A program made the translations under genes and the position numbers. DNA of 64,000 nucleotides from Arenicella xantha (GTDB lineage Bacteria; Pseudomonadota; Gammaproteobacteria; Arenicellales; Arenicellaceae), in contig NZ_QNRT01000002.1 in the NCBI RefSeq assembly GCF_003315245.1, forward strand, positions 363,245 to 427,244, written 5' to 3'. The notes beneath the pieces are model-generated. The model saw only the letters and a program-made list of their open reading frames with translations, had not been told where the DNA came from and searched no databases. Of the stretch, positions 23,125 through 30,834 are shown piece after piece. Positions within the stretch are counted from its first letter, which is position 1, and the number at the start of each line of letters is the position of its first letter.

Positions 23125-23471
23125 TCTTGACTACCCCACCGTATCGTAAGTACAACTATTATAATTTTTAGACTGCGTTTGAACAGTACTTGATACCGCA
23201 AAACCCAGTAAGCCTCTAGTAAATCATTTAGCAATGGTCAGCGTGACTGACGGATAAGTTGGGGAAATCGCGGTATGCGACCGTAAGTCAACGAACAACC
23301 TACAACCCAAACTCTATAAACTCGGAATCAAACCCAACCGCCAACGCCACCTTTGAGTGACACTTGTCTTATTACTTTCGAAAAACAGTATAGCACCAGC
23401 CTAGAAAGCATTTAAAGAGCAACGACTTAGAAAGTTTTTATAAAAACGCCCTTAACAGTACTCTGTAGCAC
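23125..23471. other. Gap between dnaE and tilS, no gene
   Basis: This stretch of 347 bases contains no coding frame I can support and no remnant of accA that I can recognise. A 14-base palindrome GTTTTTATAAAAAC lies at about 23435-23448, close to the dnaE end. A promoter for tilS is expected here but I cannot assign one. Confidence 0.5.
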
Positions 23472-26400
23472 TCAGTATATTAAACGAATATTCTTTTGGC
23501 CAACTAGGCTTTCGAGTCGCTCTAGCATCACTTTATTTGGGATAACACGCCATCCATGCGCAACATCCAACTGGCATACTCCGGTCTCTGTTTGATACTG
23601 AAAACCGACGCCACACTGCCCTTCTTCTTGCGGCTCAAGAATTTGTCTTAGATCCTTAACTACATTGCCGTGCAACTGGTCCGAACGGATATGAATTTGC
23701 ATATGACGAGCTAGATTACTGCGTGCCTGTTCAATATCAAACAATTCTTCTGCCGACAAGCGAATGCCACCACTAAAATGGTCATAGCTAGCCTTGCCTT
23801 TAACCACCAACACCTTGTCTTTATGGATCACATCACGACGTTGGTCGTACAACTCACCAAACACACCAACTTCTACACGGGCCGTTTTATCGTCCAATTG
23901 CAGAAACGCCATCTTCGAGCCAGACTTGGTATTCATGGTTCGGGCACCAATCACTAAACCAGCCAGAGTAACGGATTTTTTGCCCTTACCCTGCGCAACA
24001 TCCAAATCGACCAGCCGCGATGAAGTGAACTGATCGAGCTCTTGAATATACATATCGATTGGATGACCACTTAGATACAAACCAAGTGTGTCTTTCTCGG
24101 CCGCCAGCAAATCCTCTTCTTTCCACTCGGGAACCTGCTGATAGGTCTGCACAGTCTCTGCCGGCGCAGCAATACCAAACATATCGTTCTGACCGGCCAA
24201 AGCACTTCGATGTTGCTGATTCGCAGCATCTAAGGCTAAGTCGACACTTTCAATTAAACTAGCTCGATGTACCCCGAGCTCATCAAGGGCACCGGCGCGA
24301 ATCAATGCCTCGAGAGCTCGACGATTAACCCGTTTAACATCAACTCGAGCGCACAAGTCATACAAATCGGAGAAACGGCCACCAGCATCCCGAGCACTAA
24401 TAATGGCCTCAATTACCGGTTTACCAATACCTTTAATGGCACCTAAGCCATACACGATATGCTTTTCATCGGTCGCCCTAAAGTCATACTGGCAAAGATT
24501 GATATCCGGATGCTGGACAGTCAAACCCATCTCGTTAGCTTCATTCAACAGGATAACGACTTTATCCGTGTTCTCCATATCCGCAGACATACACGCCGCC
24601 ATGAATTGCGATGGATAGTGAGCCTTTAACCAAGCAGTTTGATACGCAATCAGGGCATACGCAGCGGAGTGACTTTTATTGAAGCCATACGCCGCGAAGT
24701 ATTCCATCAAGTCGAACACTTCTTTGGCAACTTCCGGCGGAACGTTACGCTCGTCCGCGCCTTGTTCGAAAATGGCTCGTTGCTTCGCCATTTCTTCGGG
24801 TTTTTTCTTACCCATTGCGCGCCGCAAAATATCCGCGCCGCCTAAGGAGTAACCGGCCATTACCTGGGCGATTTCCATTACCTGCTCTTGATACAGGATA
24901 ATGCCTTGGGTATTTTCGAGGATTGGTTCGAGCATTGGATGAGCGTATTTAGTCGCTTCCTTGCCATGCTTACGGTCGCAGTAAACCTTTTCCATGCCAG
25001 CCCCAAGTGGGCCCGGACGGTATAGGGCCACTAGCGCCACGATATCTTCGAATTGGTCAGGCTTGAGGTTTTTGATCAGCTCCTTCATGCCGGAAGATTC
25101 CAGCTGGAAGATGGCGGTGGTCAGCCCTTTGCGTAAAATTTCATAGGTTTTCTGATCATCCAGAGGCAACTGAGTAATATCGACCGGCGCTTCGTCGCGC
25201 TGCTCACGGTAAACATTAATCGCCTTAACCGCCCAATCAATAATGGTTAAGGTCTTCAGCCCTAGAAAGTCAAATTTGACCAGCCCAACCGTTTCGAGAT
25301 CGTCTTTATCGTATTGCGAAACAATTTGATCACTGCCATGTTCACAATACAGAGGCGTGAAGTCAGTCAGGTTCGTAGGTGCAATAACGACCCCACCGGC
25401 GTGCTTACCGACATTTCTGGCCAAGCCCTCAAGCTTTAAGGCCATGTCGATAAGCTCGGTGATTTCTTCTTCGTTATCGTAGCGATCCTTAAGCTCGGGC
25501 TCTTGTTCCAAGGCCTTAGTTAGGGTAATGCCTAAATCAAACGGTATCAGCTTGGCTACACCATCAACATGACCGTATGACATGCCCATAACACGCCCCA
25601 CGTCACGCACGACGCCCTTGGCCGCCATGGTGCCATAAGTAATGATCTGCGATACTTTTTCTCGCCCATATTTCTGCGCAACGTATTCGATTACCCGTTC
25701 GCGACCCTCAATACAAAAGTCGACATCGAAATCTGGCATTGATACCCGTTCTGGGTTCAAAAACCGCTCAAAGAGTAGAACATGTTCAATTGGGTCAAGA
25801 TCCGTGATCTTTAGTACATAGGCAATAATTGACCCCGCACCAGATCCCCGTCCAGGCCCTACCGGCACACCATTTTCTTTGGCCCACTGAATGAAGTCAG
25901 CAACAATCAGAAAGTAGCCAGGAAACCCCATTTCATTAATGATTTTGAGCTCGAAGTCCATTCGCGCGTGATACTCGCGTAGCGTCGCTTCGTCGGGCCC
26001 ATCGGGAAACCGGCGCCGCAACACAGCGTCTAGACCGTTGTAAGATTCATTACGCAGATGCGATTCAATTGTCTCACCATCGGGAACTGGAAAATCCGGC
26101 AGGAAATACTCGCCCATTCGCATCACGAAATTGCAACGCTGCGCAATTCTTAGCGTGTTATGAATAGCACTGGGTATATCGGCAAACAGCTCAACCATTT
26201 CAGGCGCTGATTTATAATACTGCTGAGGCGTATGGTGCTTCGCCCTACGCGGGTCATTAAGCGCGCGACCTTCGTTGATACACACACGAACTTCATGCGC
26301 ATCAAAATCAGACTCCTGCATGAAATGCGCATCATTGGTTGCCACTAGCGGAATCTGAAAGCGTTCCGCGAGTTGAGCGACGGCAGCTATATACTCTTCT

Positions 26401-26930
26401 TCGTAAGAGCGACCAACACGTTGAATTTCAAGATAAAATCGACCCGGGAACGATGCTTGATACTCAGCGATAAGCTGCTCACTGTAATCCGCACGCCCAG
26501 CCATTAGCGCGCCGCCTATTTCACCACGTAACCCGCCAGACAAACATATAAGTCCATCGGTTTTTCCCTGTAACCACTCCTTCTGAAGAATCGGCCGACC
26601 ATGCGCCTGACCCTCGCGAAAGCCCCGCGACAGTAGTTCAGATAGATGAACATAACCAACTTCATTCTGTACCAGCAGCACCAGAATATAAGGTTGCGTT
26701 ACCTTGTCAGGATTCTCGAGATAAACTTCTGCGCCAATAATCGGCTTAATCCCTTGCCCAACACACCTATTAAAAAACTTAACCGCGCCATACAAGTTAC
26801 CCATATCGGTAATTGCTACGGCAGGCATTTGGTTTTGCAGCGTTTGTTCCACTAACGCAGGCAAACGAATCATGCCATTGACCAGTGAATACTCAGAATG
26901 AAGGTGAAGATGTACGAATGAACCAGGCAT
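23472..26930 (-). CDS. dnaE: DNA polymerase III alpha subunit
   Basis: DnaE is the replicative DNA polymerase. From the ATG at 26930 it has 1152 residues (E. coli 1160). The N-terminal PHP domain begins FVHLHLHSEYSLVNGMI. The polymerase active site is given by the GPGRGSGAGS glycine loop and PDFDVDF with its paired acidic residues (near 400), and a further conserved Asp-containing segment follows in LVKFDFLGLKTL. The beta-clamp binding tail, OB domain and C-terminal domain follow; the OB fold lies near 980-1060. The open frame extends 13 codons upstream but the family start is MPGSFVHLHLHS. No clear Shine-Dalgarno is present. It is 126 bases downstream of rnhB. Confidence 0.98.
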   Translation of the reverse strand: MPGSFVHLHLHSEYSLVNGMIRLPALVEQTLQNQMPAVAITDMGNLYGAVKFFNRCVGQGIKPIIGAEVYLENPDKVTQPYILVLLVQNEVGYVHLSELLSRGFREGQAHGRPILQKEWLQGKTDGLICLSGGLRGEIGGALMAGRADYSEQLIAEYQASFPGRFYLEIQRVGRSYEEEYIAAVAQLAERFQIPLVATNDAHFMQESDFDAHEVRVCINEGRALNDPRRAKHHTPQQYYKSAPEMVELFADIPSAIHNTLRIAQRCNFVMRMGEYFLPDFPVPDGETIESHLRNESYNGLDAVLRRRFPDGPDEATLREYHARMDFELKIINEMGFPGYFLIVADFIQWAKENGVPVGPGRGSGAGSIIAYVLKITDLDPIEHVLLFERFLNPERVSMPDFDVDFCIEGRERVIEYVAQKYGREKVSQIITYGTMAAKGVVRDVGRVMGMSYGHVDGVAKLIPFDLGITLTKALEQEPELKDRYDNEEEITELIDMALKLEGLARNVGKHAGGVVIAPTNLTDFTPLYCEHGSDQIVSQYDKDDLETVGLVKFDFLGLKTLTIIDWAVKAINVYREQRDEAPVDITQLPLDDQKTYEILRKGLTTAIFQLESSGMKELIKNLKPDQFEDIVALVALYRPGPLGAGMEKVYCDRKHGKEATKYAHPMLEPILENTQGIILYQEQVMEIAQVMAGYSLGGADILRRAMGKKKPEEMAKQRAIFEQGADERNVPPEVAKEVFDLMEYFAAYGFNKSHSAAYALIAYQTAWLKAHYPSQFMAACMSADMENTDKVVILLNEANEMGLTVQHPDINLCQYDFRATDEKHIVYGLGAIKGIGKPVIEAIISARDAGGRFSDLYDLCARVDVKRVNRRALEALIRAGALDELGVHRASLIESVDLALDAANQQHRSALAGQNDMFGIAAPAETVQTYQQVPEWKEEDLLAAEKDTLGLYLSGHPIDMYIQELDQFTSSRLVDLDVAQGKGKKSVTLAGLVIGARTMNTKSGSKMAFLQLDDKTARVEVGVFGELYDQRRDVIHKDKVLVVKGKASYDHFSGGIRLSAEELFDIEQARSNLARHMQIHIRSDQLHGNVVKDLRQILEPQEEGQCGVGFQYQTETGVCQLDVAHGWRVIPNKVMLERLESLVGQKNIRLIY

Positions 26931-27056
26931 GGGCGGGATTATAAACCGAAGCGATTTATTCGCGAGCACCTTCTCAATTTTTTTTCATTTAGTTAAACCA
27001 AGTGCAGTGATAAAGCCCTGTAGCAAGGCGTAGACATGAGCAGCGTAGATTTAGTA

Positions 27057-27614
27057 TTAACAGAGCGCCTTAACCGGTGCGAAACTACGCCGGTGAATTC
27101 GCGTTACTCCGAATTCCACCAAGGCGTCTCGATGCTGCTTAGTCGGATATCCACTATTTCGATCGAAGCCGTAATTAGGAAATTCCAATGCATACTCTTT
27201 CATCAATTGATCGCGCGCAACTTTGGCAATTATGGACGCCGCAGAAATACACGGTTCGAGGCCATCGCCGCCAATCACAGCACGCGCGGGAATGCCAAAG
27301 TCCGGACAGCGGTTGCCATCAACCAGCACCATACTGGCCGTAACATTCAACTTTACCACCGCTCGCTGCATGGCTAGCATAGTGGCTTGAAGGATATTAA
27401 TGGTATCAATTTCGGCGACAGTCGCCTCACCAAGCGTCCACGCAACTGCCTGCTCTTTAATTGCACTAGACAATAATTCACGTCGTCGCGCGGTGAGTTT
27501 TTTAGAATCAGTTAAGCCGGGCAAGTCGTAGTTATCGGGCAATATCACTGCAGCAGTCACTACCGGACCAGCCAATGGACCACGACCAACTTCATCGACG
27601 CCCGCGATAATCAT
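27057..27614 (-). CDS. rnhB: Ribonuclease HII
   Basis: RNase HII nicks RNA-DNA junctions and starts removal of ribonucleotides from DNA. The 185-residue protein has the conserved opening IAGVDEVGRGPLAGPVV (Asp6 and Glu7 are metal ligands), LTDSKKLTARRREL, the VDGNRCPD strand with another acidic ligand, AASIIAKVARDQLM, and the GYPTKQHRDALVEFGVTRIHRRSFAPVK end. It overlaps the lpxB stop by 4 bases (ATGA), so the two are translationally coupled. The order lpxB-rnhB-dnaE is standard. Confidence 0.97.
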   Translation of the reverse strand: MIIAGVDEVGRGPLAGPVVTAAVILPDNYDLPGLTDSKKLTARRRELLSSAIKEQAVAWTLGEATVAEIDTINILQATMLAMQRAVVKLNVTASMVLVDGNRCPDFGIPARAVIGGDGLEPCISAASIIAKVARDQLMKEYALEFPNYGFDRNSGYPTKQHRDALVEFGVTRIHRRSFAPVKALC

Positions 27615-28789
27615 AAGTTTGAATTTAGCTCCGCCGCACGATCGTTCAAGAGCGCTTCAATTGCGTTACACGCAAGCTCGCCCGACGACTCACTTAAACT
27701 GGGCGCGATGGTCGCCAGAGTTGCTTGAACATGCTGGTAATGCTCGTCGTCCGTCAATAATTTAGTAAGTTGAGCGACCAATGCTCCTGACGTCGCATTG
27801 TCCTGGATCAGCTCGGGCACTATCGGCGGGCTAACAAGATGATTAGGCATAGAGTAATGCGAAACGGTCATGGTTCGCGACGCATACCATTCATTGATTT
27901 TCGAAACCTTGTACATCACCACCATTGGCTTAGCGAACAAGGCTGCTTCAAGCGCTGCGGTTCCAGAGGCCAACACAGCCACGTGACATAACGCCAAAGC
28001 GTCTCGCGAATGACCATCAATCAAGCGGACTCTGGTCTTGCCTATACTGAGCTCATTCGTCAAATAATCGGCAATTTTTGCATTGGCTGCCGGAATCACA
28101 AAGTCCAGATCTGGAAAAGCGTCAGCCAACTCCTCGCAGGCCGCTAACATGATCGGAGCTAAGCGCGAGACCTCACTCATCCGACTCCCAGGTAACACAG
28201 CGACCATTCGGCGAGGCTGTTGCCCTTCGTTTTGTGAGGCCGGCAACAACATCGCTCGAACCTCATCGCTAACTTGCCAGCGCAACACTGGGCTGGCCAA
28301 CGGGTGACCGACATACTTAACGCGAACACCTTTGGCCTGATAGAATTGTTCTTCGAAAGGGAACAATGTAAGCATCAGACTCACTGCTTTACGTATTTTT
28401 TTGATTCGCTTGCCGCGCCACGCCCACACGGTTGGGCTAACATAGTGGACTGTCGGTATACCCGATTGTTTGAGCATCAACTCAAGACCAAGGTTAAAAT
28501 CGGGCACATCGATACCGATGAACACATCCGGTTTCCAGCTCAGCATCTCGCGCTTTATCGTGCGCCGTATCGCTAATATCTCTCTCAACCCCTTCAGCGC
28601 TCCAGCTATACCCATGATGCTAATCTTGTCCATTTCAGCAAGGGTCTTAGCGCCAGCCTGCTGCATTAACGGACCAGCTAGCCCAATAAATTGTGCATCT
28701 GGATAGCGTGCAGAAATAGCCTTAATCAGTTCAGCACCAAGGTAATCACCAGACTTTTCGCCAGCAACAATACCGACCTTTAAGACCAT
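27611..28789 (-). CDS. lpxB: Lipid-A-disaccharide synthase
   Basis: LpxB joins UDP-2,3-diacylglucosamine (the product of LpxH) to lipid X to form the lipid A disaccharide at the inner membrane. The 392-residue product shows the LpxB signature GIVAGEKSGDYLGAELIKA (5-23), FIGIDVPDFNL (about 89-99), HYVSPTVWAWRGKRIKKIR (about 117-135) and PGSRMSEVSRL (about 198-208). The C-terminal domain has SGTAALEAALFAKPMVVMYK. It is 32 bases after lpxA and overlaps rnhB. The partner gene lpxH begins at 63785 in this window; lpxD is not present. Confidence 0.97.
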   Translation of the reverse strand: MVLKVGIVAGEKSGDYLGAELIKAISARYPDAQFIGLAGPLMQQAGAKTLAEMDKISIMGIAGALKGLREILAIRRTIKREMLSWKPDVFIGIDVPDFNLGLELMLKQSGIPTVHYVSPTVWAWRGKRIKKIRKAVSLMLTLFPFEEQFYQAKGVRVKYVGHPLASPVLRWQVSDEVRAMLLPASQNEGQQPRRMVAVLPGSRMSEVSRLAPIMLAACEELADAFPDLDFVIPAANAKIADYLTNELSIGKTRVRLIDGHSRDALALCHVAVLASGTAALEAALFAKPMVVMYKVSKINEWYASRTMTVSHYSMPNHLVSPPIVPELIQDNATSGALVAQLTKLLTDDEHYQHVQATLATIAPSLSESSGELACNAIEALLNDRAAELNSNL

Positions 28790-28821
28790 CGATTAAGAAA
28801 TACTATGAAGGGTTTCAATGA

Positions 28822-29601
28822 TTAACGAATTACGCCACGCGGTGAAGCTTTTATGAACTCCACGAGTCTAGCCACCATTTCGCTACTACTGGATTTCGCT
28901 TCAAGTTCAGCAATGGCATGCACCATCGTATGCCCTGAACGGTAAATAGTTTTATACGCGCGCTTTAACTCCAACAAATCCTCTTTGCTAACTCCACGAC
29001 TACGCATACCGCGAACGTTGATACCGTGGGTAATTGCTTTGTTACCAGCCACCAGCATGTAAGGTGGAATGTCGAGCGTACAGTAGGTGTTAACACCGCA
29101 AAAACTATGCTCGCCTATACTGACAAATTGGTGCACCAAGGTATAGCCTGCAAGCACTACATAGTCAGCAACTCTAACGTGACCGGCTAAGCTGGCATTA
29201 TTAGAAAATAACAAGCCCGAGCCAAGGCGACAATCATGCGCAATGTGCACATACGCCATAAACAGGTTATTACTGCCGATTTGGGTTATGCCTTCATCAC
29301 CAACAGTTCCACGATTAACCGTAATGTTTTCACGAAACGTATTATTGTCGCCGATTACCGTTTGAGTCGGCTCTCCTTTATAGGAGACAGACTGGGGCTC
29401 ACTGCCTAATGCAGTGAACGAAAATATTTTGTTATTTTCACCAATACTCGTATGGCCTTCAACGACAACATGCGCCGCAATTTGTGTTCCATCACCAATC
29501 GTGACGTTACTTCCAATAACTGAATATGGGCCAACACTGACATTTGAACCAAGTTCCGCACCAGGTTCGATTATTGCAGTGGGATGAATTGCCGTTGTCA
29601 T
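28822..29601 (-). CDS. lpxA: UDP-N-acetylglucosamine acyltransferase LpxA
   Basis: LpxA starts lipid A synthesis by moving a 3-hydroxyacyl chain from ACP to the 3-OH of UDP-GlcNAc. The 259-residue protein is a left-handed beta helix of hexapeptide repeats (about residues 1-180) followed by a helical C-terminal domain. The catalytic His lies in AYVHIAHDC (near 120-125), and AGHVRVADYVVLAGYTLVHQF and HGINVRGMRSRGVS match family positions. Acyl chain length cannot be predicted safely from sequence by eye. It is 10 bases after fabZ. Confidence 0.96.
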   Translation of the reverse strand: MTTAIHPTAIIEPGAELGSNVSVGPYSVIGSNVTIGDGTQIAAHVVVEGHTSIGENNKIFSFTALGSEPQSVSYKGEPTQTVIGDNNTFRENITVNRGTVGDEGITQIGSNNLFMAYVHIAHDCRLGSGLLFSNNASLAGHVRVADYVVLAGYTLVHQFVSIGEHSFCGVNTYCTLDIPPYMLVAGNKAITHGINVRGMRSRGVSKEDLLELKRAYKTIYRSGHTMVHAIAELEAKSSSSEMVARLVEFIKASPRGVIR

Positions 29602-29611
29602 AAGTTACAAC

Positions 29612-30061
29612 CTATTCTGTAATGTCTTTAAATGTGAACATCATTTCTGCCGACGCCACGAGCTTGTCGTCGACCTTGGCAACGCCTTGACACTTGTACA
29701 TATTTTTGATTTTACGCAGCAATTTAACTTCAAAAATAAGTTGATCGCCAGGCTCTACTGGTTGTTTAAAGCGTGCTTTATCAATTCCAGTGAAATAATA
29801 AACACGATTAGTCGTATCAATGTCTTGGCGTCCATAGCTCGCCATTAAAGCCGCAGCTTGAGCCAATGCTTCAACAATAAGCACTCCGGGCATCACCGGA
29901 CGATTTGGAAAGTGGCCGGCAAAAAACGGCTCATTAATCGTTACATTCTTAAGCGCAACCAATCGTTCTTCAGGGGTCGCCTCCAACACTCGATCAATCA
30001 GTAAAAATGGATATCGATGCGGTAAATAGTTACGGATTTCGTGAATATCGAGCAGTGCCAA
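29612..30061 (-). CDS. fabZ: 3-hydroxyacyl-ACP dehydratase FabZ
   Basis: FabZ dehydrates 3-hydroxyacyl-ACP in fatty acid elongation and competes with LpxA for the same substrate. The 149-residue hotdog protein has [15 protein letters not shown] (14-28, catalytic His in PHRYPFLL), [26 protein letters not shown] (catalytic Glu in the last part) and [17 protein letters not shown]. The start codon is TTG at 30061, with AGGA seven bases before it and no nearby ATG. A terminator-like hairpin 57 bases upstream separates it from ompH, and lpxD, normally between the two, is missing. fabZ therefore probably has its own promoter. Confidence 0.95.
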   Translation of the reverse strand: MALLDIHEIRNYLPHRYPFLLIDRVLEATPEERLVALKNVTINEPFFAGHFPNRPVMPGVLIVEALAQAAALMASYGRQDIDTTNRVYYFTGIDKARFKQPVEPGDQLIFEVKLLRKIKNMYKCQGVAKVDDKLVASAEMMFTFKDITE

Positions 30062-30117
30062 TTGGGGTTCCTATCTATTCTTGAATGGTTGGTCAATTAC
30101 GCTGACATAATCAGACT

Positions 30118-30149
30118 AAAAAAGGCGGGTAAAATCACTTTACACCGCC
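30118..30149 (-). terminator. Terminator between ompH and fabZ
   Basis: On the minus strand GGCGG(tg)TAAA, a GTGAT loop and TTTA(c)CCGCC pair as a nine-bp interrupted stem (30149-30124), directly followed by six T (30123-30118). It would end transcripts from rseP-bamA-ompH before fabZ. Confidence 0.75.
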
Positions 30150-30232
30150 CTATTCTACTACAGAGTTTGCACCGAATTCCAAGCTTTAGCGAATACCCGC
30201 CAGCGCTAAGAGTCCAATGCAAACTATGTGAC

Positions 30233-30739
30233 TTATTTTGAAGACATCCGCTTAAGAACTTTATCGGTGATATCTACTTTTGGGCTGGCAAACATCACGC
30301 CGCTACGCAAGATCAGGTCAAAGCCCTCTTCTTTGGCAACTTCAGTAACTTCTGAATCAACCGAGGTTTGAAATTTTCGAATAGCTTCGTTGCGGCGTAC
30401 ATTAAACAAACGCTCAGTGTCTTCAGCATACAATTGAAGCTCACGGCGCTTACTCTGCCATTCCAACTGTTTGGCCTGCAAATCAGCTTCTGAATAGATA
30501 GTGCCAGCATTTTTTTCAATATCTTCTTTTAGCTTTAGCAATGCTTGTTGCTTCTCGGCAATTTCTTTTTGCTTCGGCTCAAATTCGGCATTCAAGTTCT
30601 TAAATTCCTTTTGAACAGACGGCAAACTTTCTAAAATCTTGCGTGCATCATACACACCGATTTTAACTTCAGCGGCAACAATTGCTGTTTGAAACACAGC
30701 CGCAAACGCTGCGACAATAATTAAACTACGTTTTAACAT
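30233..30739 (-). CDS. ompH: Periplasmic chaperone Skp (OmpH family)
   Basis: Skp holds unfolded outer-membrane proteins in the periplasm on their way to the Bam complex. The 168-residue product has a signal peptide (about residues 1-23, cleaved after VAA), the short beta start VKIGVYDARKILESLPSVQKEFKNL, a long charged helical hairpin (about 40-110) that would form the tentacle, and the C-terminal strand DLILRSGVMFASPKVDITDKVLKRM. It follows bamA by 95 bases, its usual place. Confidence 0.93.
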   Translation of the reverse strand: MLKRSLIIVAAFAAVFQTAIVAAEVKIGVYDARKILESLPSVQKEFKNLNAEFEPKQKEIAEKQQALLKLKEDIEKNAGTIYSEADLQAKQLEWQSKRRELQLYAEDTERLFNVRRNEAIRKFQTSVDSEVTEVAKEEGFDLILRSGVMFASPKVDITDKVLKRMSSK

Positions 30740-30834
30740 TACTAATACCTATTAACTTATTTGCTTGTTTTATTCGACGCCAACCAATTTGACGCCTTAA
30801 CCCGTTTAACTTCTTACACTAATACTGTGTGGCT

